Origin: Anthostomella pinea
Lineage: Eukaryota > Ascomycota > Sordariomycetes > Xylariales > Xylariaceae
Assembly (NCBI GenBank): GCA_963556695.1
Contig: CAUWAG010000019.1
Span: forward strand, 1,116,001 to 1,180,000
Reading direction: 5' to 3'
Length of the DNA stretch: 64,000 bases
The stretch's first letter is position 1; each line of letters begins with the position of its first letter. Positions 12,890 through 27,391 of this stretch are shown in pieces. The notes beneath the pieces are model-generated. The model had not been told where the DNA came from. It did not search any database and worked only from the letters and a program-made list of their open reading frames with translations. The position numbers were made by a program, and so were the translations under genes.

Positions 12890-14330
12890 TAAATCTTACT
12901 TTCCCTTTTAAGTATAAAGCGATGAAAGACCTATTATTATACATACGTTAATTGTATTGTTTTGTTTATTGTATTTAAATGTAGCCTTCAACTATTTATA
13001 GTCATACCTTTATTTCTAGCCGTTTAGTTTTCAAAGCAACGTTTTAAGCGACGTTCAGCCGTTTAACATCCGTTTATCGTAGTATTCGACTTCTACGCTC
13101 GTACCTTTCTATCAGTTGGTTTTTTAGCTTCAACGTTGATTACTGATAATAATTTTAAGCTTATTATTATAAATCATCTTTTCGTTTTTAATGATACGTA
13201 ACGTTTTTATTAAAATTAAGGCTAATCGTTTAAAAGATTGACCTAATGGTACTTTTAAGCTTAAAAATTAAAGATATAAACACGTAGGTATATTATTTCA
13301 CACTATAACGTATAGCTTGAATAGCTTTTTATTTTTACGAAATGTAACGTATCATATGTTTTACTAGTTAACGTAGGCTTAATATTATAGTTGTAATAGG
13401 TTTTTATTTTAATAGTTTTATAAAGCGACGTCGTTTTTTGAGCGTAACTCAAGGCTAGGTTCGCTGAATTACCGTGACGTTATTCAAAGCGGCTGTCAAA
13501 TGATTTTACCGTTTTAAACTTAACGAAATGGAAATATTTACTAAAATATGCTCGGACCATATGTACCCTGTAAACACTGGCATTGAAAAGACTTAGAAAT
13601 TTTAACTTGATTAAAATTTTAACTTAGTTGATTCCTATATATTTTTAATAGTGACGAACAGCCAACCTTTCGAAAGATCGAAAGAATTAACCTATTAAAT
13701 TTAAATTTCTCAAATCTACAAAAAAACGTTCTTTATACTTTTTTAGAACCTATTTATCATGGTATTTTTACTGGAATTTAAATCACGAAATAGTAAAGGT
13801 TTTTAAGTTATGAATTAAGTATACTTATATATATAAAGAGATAAGCTAAAGTTTTAAGCAAATTAAAGTTTTTGCTCCTTTTAAGCGCTAGCGCTTAAAG
13901 AATGCAGTTAGTCCGAGCATATTTTAAATAAGTTGGTTGTAAAAAAAGGAAAAAAAGAGGAGAAGTTTTAGTTTTTATTAGGTCTTAAAATGGCTTATGA
14001 TAGTAAAAACTTCTCGTAGCGTAAGGAGATAAACTTCAATATTATTAAAATTTATCTCGCTACGAACTTAACTTAGAGAATTTAAGTAGTAGTTATACGG
14101 TTTACAAAAAAACATTTTTCACTACGCGATTAAAGTAATAGCTAGTAAAAAGCCAGGTTCAAGTTAAAAGCTGCATTGGCAAGTTTCTTTATAGTTATTA
14201 TCTTCAGATTAAAAGTGTGACTTTTATACTATTCACTTTTCTTCCTTATTACTAAACTTTCAACCTTATTATATTTTAAAAACTTATAGTTATAAAATAA
14301 GATAACTCGATAAATATTGTTTTATATAGA
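12890..14330 (+). repeat. Decayed dispersed repeat R1, copy 1
   Basis: Recurs at about 20985-22060 and 25055-25845, all in the same orientation. Shared landmarks in the same order include a segment near TATTTAAATGTAGCCTTCAAC, the block TATAAAGCGACGTCGTT (shared with copy 2), AACTTAACGAAATGG-like sequence, and an end near TATAAAATAAGATAACTCGATA. Copies differ mainly by C/T and G/A, as expected for RIP. The parent element is not identifiable. Limits are approximate. Confidence 0.6.
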
Positions 14331-14604
14331 AAATTTTTTATTATTTGCTTTACATTCTATCATTTTTTATAATATTCAAAACCTTCAACCTCATATATTA
14401 CGCCCTGATAACGAATAAAGAAACGCTTATCTTAAAGGTTATACCCTGCCGTTATATTTTAAATAATCTTAATTTCTTTAATAAACTATTTATATTTATC
14501 ATTAACACTTGCTATTAAAGCCGTTATATGTTTTAATATGCCAATAATTTCCCTATAGAAGGATAAAAAAACGTTTTATTTCATTGCTTTATTTAATACT
14601 AAAA

Positions 14605-15060
14605 AATTCAACCGTAAATATAAATAAAAAATATTCATAAATCTATTTATAATTTATAATAATAGCTACCGATAGCGCGAGAAAGCTATAAGATAACAAA
14701 CAGTTTAAAAGACTATTTAAGTCGCGCTATGCCGAAAACATATAAACTTTAAAGATACCGCCGTAAGACTCATTAACACGTTGTTAAAAGGTTTTTTAAC
14801 TTTAAGCCAACCACGGATGTACTCTTTAAATTACGATGAAAAATATCAACCTTAATAACTAACCGATCGTAATAAAGAAGCTATTTAACGCGTATAAAAT
14901 AGCCGTTCTTTCTCTCTCTCTTTTTCAACCACCATTTCAACTTATTATAACTGTATCTCATTTTACTATATTCTATAAAACGATCAAGCAACAGCTGAAG
15001 TCCCAGCATAAATCTATCAGCCTATATTTACTGAAATAATACATTATAAATAGGTTTTAA
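14605..15060 (+). repeat. Decayed repeat R2, copy a
   Basis: Forms a direct repeat with 15440-15840, offset by about 830 bp. Both contain CCGATAGCGCG, an ATAATAAATAG/ATAACAAACAG stretch, a CGCGCTATGCC/CGCGATATATT segment, an AAAATAGCCGTT/GAAACGGCCGTT block before a pyrimidine tract, and a TATAAAACGATCAAGCAA/TATAGAACGATTAAGCGA stretch. A weaker third copy is at about 22110-22370. Confidence 0.6.
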
Positions 15061-15439
15061 TACTTAACATACCGACTAATATCTTTTATCAGTTACTTTT
15101 ATTCAAAATAAAAAGCTAAGAAATATTTTCATAACTCACCTCGTTTATTGTCTTATAAAAAAGTATTCATCGTGTGAAAAACTAAAGGCAAATATTTTAA
15201 TCGTGCGATAAAAATAGAAAAAGATTTCAAACAAAAAAATATTATAACAGTTTTTTAAAAAAGGTTTTCGCACTCCGTAATTTATAAAGATTACGTGCCT
15301 TATATATAGCTTAGAACTGCCCAATTATATATTTATTTTATGTTAATAAGTGTATTAGGAGGTTTATAACGATCTTTAGCCTATATTACAACATATTGCA
15401 AAGCTTTATGTCTCGCATTTTGTAGTATAAAATACTTCA

Positions 15440-15840
15440 GAACGTAAATAAACATATACATAACCTTAAATGTATCCGAAATTTATAACAATTACTGCCG
15501 ATAGCGCGGAAAGACTGCGAAATAATAAATAGTTAAGAAAACCTTCAAGATCGCGATATATTAAAAACTTATAAAAATAAAAATTACTACCATCAAACGT
15601 ATCGAAACCACGCTGTGAAAGTTTATAATTGAAGCTGAACCGATTGTATTTAAAACCCCGTTAGACGCCTATGAAACGGCCGTTTTTCCTTTTTTATTTC
15701 TTTTATAATTACTCTTCAAACTTACTATAATTATATTCTTCATTATCATAATTTATAGAACGATTAAGCGATATTTAAAATCTTAATATAAATTCATTAA
15801 TTTTTATTTATTTAGAGAATATATTAACCCGAGTTTCTTC
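15440..15840 (+). repeat. Decayed repeat R2, copy b
   Basis: Second unit of the direct repeat with 14605-15060; landmarks are given there. The unit spacing suggests either a local tandem duplication that later took RIP mutations, or the two ends of one longer element. Confidence 0.6.
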
Positions 15841-16127
15841 TTTGTTAATTCTACTAAAAATTATAAGAAAACATCGACCAAAATATTTGTGGACTATTTT
15901 GAAAACCATATTATATTTATTGTATTAAAAATAACATACAGAATATCAACTACTCGATGTGAAAATATAAACAGGTTGAAACCAATTAGTAATACAACAA
16001 TATCGAAAAGTATATTATTAAATTGCATGAGTTATAAGAATTACCGGCTACAGAAGATTAAAGTTTATATTAATAAGTCTTTTTAATACGGATTATAAAT
16101 ATAACAAATAAGACAATAAATAACCCT

Positions 16128-16300
16128 TACATTTATAGCGATACTTTAACGTTAAAATCAAAAAGAAGCTTATTGTCGGTACGAGGCGGCATATCGGATA
16201 GATCGGGCGATTGTTATCGGCGTCGGTATCGGTGCCGGCGCTTGGAACGGGAAAGTATTTAGCTTTAAAATAGTTTATTGTATAATCCACTAAGGAACGG
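16128..16300 (+). repeat. Dispersed CGG-cored repeat, copy 2
   Basis: Same repeat as 250-450. This copy is the least mutated of the three and keeps the most GC-rich core, including CGGTGCCGGCGCTTGGAACG. The matching flank TATTTAGCTTTAAAATAGTT follows the core as in copy 1. Confidence 0.7.
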
Positions 16301-19300
16301 TATAAACTTTAGAATGCAGCAATTAAAGATATATAATTAATATTTAATAAATATACTTTAAATATATTTGAATGAAAAATAAATAGAAAATAAAGATAAA
16401 GTAAAGGTGGAATATATATGGATATATAAAATAAATATAATACACATGTAAAATATATATAATATAAGATAAATTTAAGCGATACTTGGGGCATATTTTG
16501 GATGCCTATAATTAGGTTACTAAAAACATTTAAAAATAAATTACGGTACTAAAAAACCTAAGTTTACGTTAAATAAAGCTAAAAACTTTTCTAATCTTAG
16601 ATTGGTAACTTTATATAATTAATTTATAGTCAATCATAATATTTTTTAACAGGTAAAATGTTATATTGCTGCTAGTTAAGGTTCATATTTATAACAATAA
16701 TAATACGTCTCACGTATAAAGTATTATAATTACGCATTTAATGCGTAAAATAGCCGCTTACGACTATTTAAGCCTCGTACGTATTGGTTTTTTTTAAGAG
16801 TATAATAGTTAGTAACGTTAACGGTTACAACTTTTTTTCCTTTTTTCGGTAAAATAGTAACCGGGTTTATATGAAATAAGTAACTTAGTAAAATATAAAA
16901 TTCGTTTTATGCCATGCGTTATTTCTTTCTCAATAAAGAATCGATAATTATTTTTAATTTGTTTAAAAGTAAATGAACGTTAAGCTAACATGAATTCACC
17001 CGATGATTGACGGTATTATAAATAATTTAACGATATTTTAATCGATGATTGGTATTCAATACTTTTTATAATGAATAAGTTGCTATTTGTTACTTACAAT
17101 ATCTTTAAACATTTCGAACTTTAATTCTTTTGAACTTTATATAAGATTAAACGATAAGTTAAAATATTTATCCGCTGAAAACCCGCCGTGGAAAAAGTGT
17201 TTTTCAAGTGTTTAATGAATTTTGTAATATAAAAATAACTCGCACGTAATAAAAGCTATCGATTTTGGAGTAAATATATTATAGCTTATTGTAGAAGTTA
17301 ACTTTCTAACACTATTGGACGCATTTTACTTTGTAATAAGTAAGTAAATAAATATAATACGAAATATTTAACTGAGTTGAGAAAGCTCATTTGAATTATT
17401 AAAGTTATAAATATTAGGTTTAATTAAAAAGCTATTATTTAAACACCAGCACCTCAAAGTTACGTTGAGTTTGCTAGATATTTGTGAATAATGCTAATTA
17501 AAAACTGTCAAATAATTAAAGGCCCTATTATTAGCCAAATCAGTATAATAAAAAACTTCGTTTAAATCTCATGATAATTAAAATATTAAGCTTTTCATTA
17601 TGAGATTTCTTTTGTTTAAAAATTACTTAAACATTTCATAATATTGAATAACAAATACTCACTCCATGATCCTTAACTTTACATATAATGCGTAATTATA
17701 CCGTTAAATACGTTAATTAGTAACAGAGGTATTTTCCAATAGTGATATGTAACATCAAATATGTGGAATGAATTTTTATTTTTAAGTTTACTTATTTAGC
17801 TATTTTTCGCGTTAAAACCCTTTACGGTATTATCTTCAACGTTGCTTTTCGATTTAACAACATTATTACGTAAGAATGGTTTTACGGTAAAAGTAACAAC
17901 ATATAATTAAGTCGCTTATATATGAGCATTTATAGCTATTTACATTAAAATCAAAATTACTATAAACCAATTAATTACGTTTTGTTTCTTCTTATATAAT
18001 TATTCCTGTATATATAGATAACCAGCTTTTACCAATATAATTACCAGTAAATTATCAGTATTGTTAGTCATATGTTTGTAATTAAATTAACTTCCTATCT
18101 TTCATTCTTCATTAATTTATCTTATTTCACCTTTTCATAAAATATTTTTAAATATATATATAGGGATATACATAAAAAACGTTTTCATTTTTAAGCATAA
18201 ATTTAGGTTTAAACTTAAGTAGCACAATAAATAATTATATTTTACCTGCTAAACTATTTTTCTCATTATGTAGATTTATAAATAAGCTTTATATTAGTTG
18301 GAAATATAAATATATACTAGATAAGCTTATCGGGCTATATGTTAGATGTAAATAGTCATATATCAAACTTACATTTAAGTATCTTATATTTTAAGTTTTA
18401 GTAATTTATATATATAATTATACATCTAACTTTAACTTTGAATATTGTATATTCTATAATTCAACTCTCTATATATATATAATGAAATGTTTATGTCTAT
18501 TTTACTTATTTCTAGGTAATTCCCGCAGCGTTATACGTATAATTATATATATATGAGCTACTTTATTTATAAAAAACTATTATTAAACGTAATATGTATA
18601 ATTATATATGAAAAGGTAATTAACATGAATTTCTTTTAAAAAAAACACTACGATAAGTCAGCTTTATTAGATGTATAATGAAACGTATTTATAGCATTAA
18701 TAAGTTTTTTCATTAATAACGTAATTACAAACTGCCGTATAGCTATCAACGCGTTGCCGTTTTTTTACTTACTTTTTATATTTCAAACATTTTTATCTTT
18801 TTATAACGGTCTAATTAACTAGTTCGGTCTATCTGGTTAAGTAACTTACTAAGATACGTATAAATTAAACGAGGACTAGACTATAATTATTATAGATATT
18901 CGTCTAGCTACGTACACTTATTCCTTTTTTCTTACCTTATTATTTTTGCAATATAATGCTAGGTTTCAATATCATGCCGTAAACTTCGTAATAATAATAA
19001 TAAGGTGCTTTATTAATATATTCTTTCTTTATTACATAACATCGTATACGGGTTTTTAATGATAATAAATCTCCGCGTTTACTAGGTATTATTACGCCTT
19101 TTTCGTAATTGTAACAAATCCTTACGTTAACTAAACCTTTACCTTTACTTTCATCGCCCTTTATTATAAGCTTATAAGTCTTTTATTTTTCTGCTTTCTT
19201 AAAAATCCTTTATCACTTCGATCTTACCATTGTTTACGGTTTTTGCGCTTAAATCTTAAGATTTAACCAAAAAAAAACTTATCGTAAACTATTCTCTTTT

Positions 19301-20984
19301 ATTATTAAAACGCGTTACTTTTAAAATCACGTTATCGTAAAAAACGAACAGGTTTTTATACGCTTACACGCCGGCTAGGTTGCTTTTTATTTCTATTATA
19401 AACACCTTCTTAAAATATATTAGTTATAAGCTTATTAGAACTAGTCGAAGAAATACAGCTTCGAGTTTTTAAAAATGATAGATAAACCTCTTGTAACGTA
19501 GTTCCCGCCTTAATACTCGTAATATATGTATGCTTATTTGCTTCGACTATAATTAAATAAACTTATATCTTAATATTAATTTATCATAACCACTATTTAG
19601 ACGTTGTAAGTATAAGCTATTATTCAAGCTGCTTACGATATAATTATAAATAAATCAACAAGCTCTTTTTCTACCGAAATTTAATAACTTCGCTTTAAAA
19701 AGGCCCAGCATAATATATTTTACGGGGCTACGTTAATAACCTTTTTGAATCGACCTATTTTCAAAAAGCCCGTTCTGTTCGACCTGTTAAAACTTGTTAA
19801 TACTTTTAAATTCGATACTTAATATATATTATATTGAAAGCCAAGATCGATATGAATAATACAGCTTTTAATATTAACTTATCTTCGTTTTATTCCGTAC
19901 TTAATTAAACGCTTTGAATTTAAACTTCAAAACTTGTTATTTTTTAACTAGTTATAGCTTACGTTAAAAATACCCAGGGCCATGAAATAATACTTAATAC
20001 TTTGACTTACATAAATACTATTTTTAACAACTGATAATAGGCTACGAAACGATCTAAAATGTAATGCAATATATAAATAAATCCTTTCGTGTTTTTCACG
20101 TTTATAAAACAAGAAATCGTATACACCTAGCTTTTACGATATTAACTTAAAACTATGACGTATTTAGGATCTTTGTGACGCTATATTAAATAAGCTTTAA
20201 AGTAAACTTAAAGATTATAAAACGCTTTTTAATACTTATAACGATTTTGCCTTATTTTTTTTCCCATCTCGCCCGAGTATAATAATTATACGCTTGTTCT
20301 TAATAATAATAAAAGTAATAGTTTAACCTATTTTAATTTAATAAACAAGTTTATTAAGAAGGTTAAACGTATCGCATTCTTTAGCTGTAATAACTTCGAT
20401 ATAAATCGACTTGGATATATTTATATGGGATTTTCCATTAACTAATTACTCGGTACGATTATAACCTTCTATATTACCGATTTTTGTAAAATATTATTCG
20501 ATCCTTTGACTAATATTAAATTCATACTTAAAGTTGAACTACTTTTATAACTTGAAGCAAAATAACGACATTTGTTACGTTTGAAGTATATATTATTCTA
20601 ACACTTTAAAATATTTACAAAGAATGTAAATCGAGCAAGTATTAATTAGTAAAAGCCTATCCATTACTTTCATATCCAGGTTAACCTGAAACAAAACGGG
20701 TTTACGTAATTTTTTTTATCTTTTAATAAATTTAAAAATAAAACTCAGGTTTAAAGTTATTTCGTTCTAATTATAAACTGCTACTTATATTTTTAAATGT
20801 AAGAATCCTATGAATTTCGATATCTAGGCATTAATAATCGCGTAGCGCAGATTTGAAAAAAACTATACACACAATTAAACGCGTTATTTCATTGGACATT
20901 ACTTTGATTATAATTATAATAATATATTTAAGTTACTAACCGTTAAGTCCTTTTAAAAATCCCTAGTATCCGTATAAATAGTAT

Positions 20985-22060
20985 AAATCGGTAAAGACCC
21001 CATTATTATTGATATCAATTATACTGTTTTATTTATTATATTCAAGTATAGCTTCTAAGTACTTTTAATTATACCTTTATTTAATACGTCGGCCGCTTGC
21101 TTTAAGACTTATACCTAGCTTAACCTTTCAATATATTAGTTGTTTTCTTCTGAAACTTGAGTTTTTTTCTGAGTTTTGTATAGTTTCTGGGCTTCTTAAT
21201 TAACGTTTTAAGGAACTTTTAACTGTTTAATATACGTTTACCGTTACGTTTAGCATTCATGTTTGTAGTTTTTTTAACTAATTTATTTAACTTGAAGCCC
21301 AATTATTAATAAAGTCTTTATGCTTATAATCACAGATTTGGTTTTATACAACTTTCATCTCTGTTATCGTTTTTGAAAAATTAAGGTTAATTATTATGTC
21401 AATTAATATAAAGGTTTTTCTAAATTCAAAGAATAACGTCGTAAATGGGTAGAGGTAGGTAGATTGTTTTATATCTTAACGTATAGCCGTTTTACGTTAC
21501 TATTTATAAGCTCATTGTTTTATCATATATAATATCCTCTATTAATTAACGTAAGCTCGGTATTATAACTATAACAAGGTTTTATGTTGATAGTCTTATA
21601 AAGCGACGTCGTTATATAAGCCTAAAGGTTAGGTTTCTTATAATATTATACCGTTATTTAAAGCGGTTATTAAATAATCTTCACTTAGGTTAAACTGAAT
21701 AAAACGAAAATGTTTAAGTCAGCTATATATATAAAAAATTCTTAGTTTTCGTTAAAATTTAAATAACTTATAGCATTGACTTTTCGTAGCGTACAGCCGT
21801 TAACTTTATTATTATTAAACTTTACCCCGGTATTACCGGGTAGCTAAAAAAACCTTTCTTAACTACGTAATTGAAAAGCTAAGATAAAGTTAAAGGTTAT
21901 ATTAACACCATTTTTCCTAATTATCATTTCAAGTTTATAGTATAGCCTTTAGATTATATATTTTTAATTATTTATTACTAGACTTTACGTTTTCCTATAT
22001 GTAGATAACTTATATTTATAAAATAAATCAACTCGATACGTATGATTAACATGACGTGGC
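20985..22060 (+). repeat. Decayed dispersed repeat R1, copy 2
   Basis: Shares TATAAAGCGACGTCGTT, a TTTATTAATA-type segment, an AAACTGAATAAAACGAAAATG stretch and the closing TATAAAATAAATCAACTCGATA with the copies at 12890 and 25055. As with copy 1, an R2-like segment follows (about 22110), so R1 and R2 may be parts of one larger element. Confidence 0.6.
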
Positions 22061-22109
22061 AATACTAACAAAAAATACTTTTAATTAAATAATCTAATTA
22101 AATATTTAC

Positions 22110-22370
22110 AACGATATGACAGTTTTAAATATTATAAACAATAGTTTGGTTATATAAACGAAGCTCGCAGCTTATATAAATAATTAACAAACAGTTCAAA
22201 AAGATTATTTATTTAGTTTCATGCAGGATTTATAAACTATTATAAACATTATAAAGCCTTTAAAAAGGAGCGGCCTAGTCTTAAAGGCTAGATCTTAGAC
22301 GCGATTATCGTTACTTTAATATGATAATACAAAAGCTCTTTAACAAGTATTTCTTTATAACGAGGATATG
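22110..22370 (+). repeat. Probable R2 fragment, copy c
   Basis: Resembles the repeat at 14605-15060 through TTAACAAACAGTTCAAAAAG, an ATGCAGGATTTATAAACT stretch and an AAAGCTCTTTAACAAGTAT stretch in the right order. It is more diverged than copies a and b, and its ends are not clear. Confidence 0.4.
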
Positions 22371-25054
22371 TTGAAAATATATAAGTTAATTAAATACTAG
22401 CAAGCAACTTAACACCCTTTTAATACAGCGATAAACTATATTACTATCGTAAATATCAAATGGTCTTTTTGTAAAATTATGGTAAATAATTAAGCTAGTT
22501 ACTTACTTAGTTCTTTTATTTACAACTAGTTTCTACGTAGTTATTACGTTTGTCACTGTGGTTCCTTTTTACATTAAATAATAAACACCTTTTGAACCTT
22601 CAATATATTCAGTTTTATTAGCTGGGTATTATATGAAATATGCCTTTTTTGGTAACTTTTAGTACAGAGAACTAGCTATATAAATTAACAAAAGAAAATA
22701 AAAACTTATGAACCTAATTATTTGAAGGTAATAATTAATAAATATAAAATATAAGTGCCGTATAAGTATGGTATTGGCTTTATAACAGCTAATTTTAGAT
22801 AAAAGTATTATAAAAAAGGAAAAAAGGATAAAGGTATTAAAAATAATAGCTTCAAATGGTAATAAACAAGGCTTAAGCAACTATTAAATTAATAAATAAA
22901 CTAGTTTTTATACCTTGATAAATATTAAATACGAAACTTAATCTTCAAATCCGATAAACGATTACGTAATTAATTTGGTTTAGTTATTGTTTTATATAAA
23001 CCGTTAAATTTGAACATGCTAATATTTCCCTTATAACGATTCAAAAATCATTGTTTTTAAAGAATATTCGAAATATACTTATAATAAATATGTATGATGT
23101 TAATTGATTTTTTACCTAAGTACGCGTAAATACGGGTAAATAGGCGTTACACTTTTATTACTTTTTTTATAACCGGTTTCAATCTCACGATCTCGTTTAA
23201 TCAACCCGAAAGCTTTTTACGTGGAAAAACTATATTTAAGGTATAAGTTTTTAGTTTTTTTAAATAGCGCCCTTTTGAAAAGTGAAGTAGTTTAAAACCT
23301 TTTATCAATTATAAGGTAACATTAAAATCACTATTAAAAAAGCACGAAGTCATTGAAATTTAGCCGAAGAATCTTCGATTTCGAGCTATATTTACCAAGT
23401 TTATACATTTTGTTTATAAAGTTAATATAAGTGATATAATTTATTGGATTATTGAAGATTAGTTAAATATTTTTAAAAAATACACGCTTGTTATTCTCCC
23501 TCGTAATATTGAAAATCTTTTAATTAGTTGAACAACAATCCTAGCTTTATCAACCCGTCTTAAACCGTGAAAGTAATCTTAAAAAACTCTTCTCTTAAAA
23601 TTTTTTTTTATAAAAGGCATTAAACAACGTAATAAATAAACGTTTACACTGTTCAAACCATTAAGTTAAAAACGTAATTAAACAAGACTGTATTATAATG
23701 TTATTAGCTTTAAAAGCTGGTTTAACGACGATATTATTTTTAACGTCTCTAAATAACGCGCTTTTTAGCAATGCTAAGAGACATATTTTAACAGTAAAAG
23801 CGTTATGAAAATCAACGTAACGTAACGTGAAGTAAAACAAAATTTAACTTACACTTATAAAAAAAAAAAAATTTTAAAATCTAGAGTTAAAAACCAATCT
23901 TTATCTCTTTCAAAAACTTTCAATAAATCCAAAATAACGGGATTCACTATTTCAAAATGTTACAGAAATAGAAATGTATAATTAATACCTTGAAAGCTAA
24001 TTCAACCGCCTTTAAATTCATCGTATAAAGCGGCGTCATTATAGTTCATTATAAGTAAAATGTATATAATAAGTGATAAAATCTACTCCCGCGCTTTTTA
24101 AAATAGACTTATAAGATTAAAATTCAATAATAATAATCGTACACGTTTTATATCATAATGAAATAAATAATAAGCTAGTGGAATAATTTCAGCTTTAAAA
24201 GCAATAACAACAAGCTCGTAGCAATATTTTTCGCTTAAGTAAACCTAAGAGCAATTAGCTAAGCGAAATAAATTGAAAAACTCTTTAAATATAAAAAGGA
24301 TCTTTCGTATAATCCTGTTAATCGAAAACTCTTATAATTGATTCCATATTAAGATTAGCTGAATATGAAGCTTTACAAACCCAAAAGCATAAAACTGGTA
24401 ATAATAATTAACCGCGTACTATTAATTTAAAACAAGGATTTAATCAAAGAACGAAATAAAAGGTTAAAGAACTTTCCACAAAGAAAGTTCTTCAATATCA
24501 AAAAAGTAAAAATAAAGTTATATTGCATAGAAATGCATGAATAATAAGAAGGAATTATTGTAAAAAATACCTTAAAAAGCTTATATTAAGGTTTTAAACA
24601 ATCGATGTTAAGTTTAGCTTTAAAACAGTTTAAACCCCCTTTTTAATCAGTTTATAACTCACGTTAAAGTTATAACAGTAAGAAGAGTAATTGCTTATTA
24701 CGATAGATAAATCACTATTCATAAAGCAGCTTTAAATAAAACCTTTTAAAAACTTAGAATGATGATAATTATTAAACCTTATTATAAAAAAGCAACTATT
24801 TTCCAAACTACTTAATAATTTATTTCAACTAAATAAAGTATAAAGTAGTGTAATTAGGTAGAAACCGAATCCGTAAGGACATTATTATTTAATATAAACT
24901 TAAACGTACTTATTCTAAATTGAAGTTTCACAGTGAATATTAACAAACACCTTTTCTTATTATATAAAGCTTATTATTAAAAACATTAAAAACCAAGGAA
25001 TAATTTAGTATAATTCAATAACAAATGCACTATAAACAGGTACTTATATAGCTT

Positions 25055-25845
25055 AAATGTTTTTTAAGTATAAAGCGATAAAACGCCGTTACATTATATA
25101 ATTCAACTATATTATTGCATTTATATTTAAATATAGCTTTCAACTACCTCTAGATTTACCTTTATCTCATACGTCGGTCGTTTACTTCGAGCTTTATTTA
25201 CGTCAATCTTTAGCTAATTTTTTAAATCGCTTTATGTGACTTTTAGCTGTTTAATATTCATTATGTTTAACCTTTACGCTCTTATTTTCTACTAGCTAAT
25301 CTACCTAAGCTTAAGCCTAGCTATTAATAGATCATCATTGTTTTAAAACTATTTTTAAATAATAAATAAGAGCTTTTATATTATATACGTAAAGTTGAAA
25401 ATATTATAAAGTTAATGAAACGGGTTGCTTGATAATTCTAACATTTTTAACTTAATAAAACGAAATTACTTAAGATAGTTATATGTATATAAAGAAAAGA
25501 AGTGGCTTTTGTTAAGCTTTTAATTAACTTATAATACTAAAGACTTTTTGTAGCGTAAAGCCGGAAACTATATTAATATATAAGTTTATACATATACTAA
25601 GATAACCTTAAAATCTGGATTACTAACCGCGTGGTTTGAAAAGAACAATTTTAACACGTAATCAAAAGGCTAAGTTAAAGCTTAAATCTATGTTAATAAT
25701 GACTTAGTTATTATACTAAGCTTAAATATAGAGCCTTTATACTATTTACACTTTTTCTTTACTAGTAAACCCTTGGTCTTATTATATTTAACTGAGTTGT
25801 AGATATAAAATAAATCAACTCGGTATAGTTTAAGTATTCACTTTT
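25055..25845 (+). repeat. Decayed dispersed repeat R1, copy 3
   Basis: Matches R1 through a TTTATATTTAAATATAGCTTTCAAC stretch, an AATAAAACGAAATTAC segment and the closing TATAAAATAAATCAACTCGG. It is shorter than the other two, with an internal deletion between about 25370 and 25400 where the GCGACGTCGTT block should be. No R2-like segment follows it. Confidence 0.55.
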
Positions 25846-27373
25846 TATCAAAAAGTTTATATTTAATTGCATTTGATGAACGCTATTACTAAGTTAGAAT
25901 TAACGTTTTTTATAATCACCTCATTAGCCATTAAAGAAGTAACATAATAACTTAAAAGTTGTAAATGGCGTTCTTTTTTTTTAACCACGAAAAACTTGAG
26001 TTAATTTATTACATACGATAATAATGTAACTTAATGTTTTACAGCCATAGTCTTACGAAGTTAAGAATATTTTTACGACTTTAAATTATTTAAAAAGATA
26101 ATACATAATAGTAACAGAGTTTATTAAGCTAATTAGTTCTTGACATCGTTAATTATATCATTTTAGTCAATAACAGTGACTTCAAACTAGAAAAATGATT
26201 AGAAATTTCTTTAAAATTTTGAAATTATCATTAATATTGTTTTCAAAGCTTATAACGAGATGGAAGATAAAAGAAAGGAGTTTTAAGGCTCTTAAAAAAA
26301 CAAACAGAGTATTTTCATAAGTAGTTTGAAGTAAATTTAAATAATTTAAAGCCCGTTATGATCGATAGCTTCAGATGTTTCACCTTTTTTATAAATGATA
26401 ATAGCTATTTCTAAGCAAAACTTATAGACTTTTAAGTTTAAAAGGCTTTTTTGAACAGATACGTTAGTGTTATAATTAAGGTTTAATATTAGGTTAAATT
26501 GAAAATGATTTAATTACGTTATCGTTTATTAATTCATAAGATCGATTTTAATAATAAACATATATAGAAACATATATATATATACCTTTATTAACTTGCT
26601 ACTTAATAACCCTTTATTTATTATATCAAAACCCACCATTCTGATAGTTTTACCATTTTTCCCCCTTTGATTATTTATTTTAATCGGAAGTAATTATTTA
26701 ATAGCGTTGACTATACTCATATAACACCTTATGTTTTGTACGCCCTTATAATGATAAATATAAACACTTAACTTTATGATATTACTTAATATAATATTAG
26801 TTGAAAATCTAATATTTAATACTTTAACGGACTATTTAAATTCTACTCATTTAAACAGTTTTATCAGGTTACTTATTAAAAAAATTTCAATCAAAACTTA
26901 TATAGCTTTGAAATTATTAGCTGAGATTTTTAAGTAGTGAAATTATATGTTATGTTTAGATTTTATTTCACTTCATTAAACATTAACGACTTAATTCAGA
27001 AAATCACGCCAAGGTTATTTTTAAAAATCCTAATAAAACCCTTTCATATTATTTCCATAATTTATTTAAAAGGTTTAAATTCAAACGGCGTGATTAATAG
27101 TTGTTACAAGACTAATCGATTGCATGCTATGATTGGGTTCTTAATAGTTATTTATAATTTAATATACTCAAAAAACAAACCTATTTATCATTCAAAATAT
27201 TTAGCTTATAATTAGTTTTGTATAGTTTTAATCAAAAGTTAAGCTAGTATTTATCATTTTGAAAAGCCTTTAATTGTTATATATTTTATAGTCGTAGCTT
27301 TTTTCGAACGCTCCGTACCGTACTAAAAAGCCGTTAATGACTTTGAAATAACGCGCGATCTTTTTAACGCCAT

Positions 27374-27391
27374 CCCCCCCCCGGCCCCCCC
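27374..27391 (+). repeat. C9-GG-C7 tract in AT-rich DNA
   Basis: A run of nine C, two G and seven C, sitting in DNA that is otherwise strongly AT-rich. RIP acts mainly on C followed by A, so a C homopolymer is a poor substrate and could survive. A sequencing or assembly artefact at a homopolymer cannot be excluded. Confidence 0.85.
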
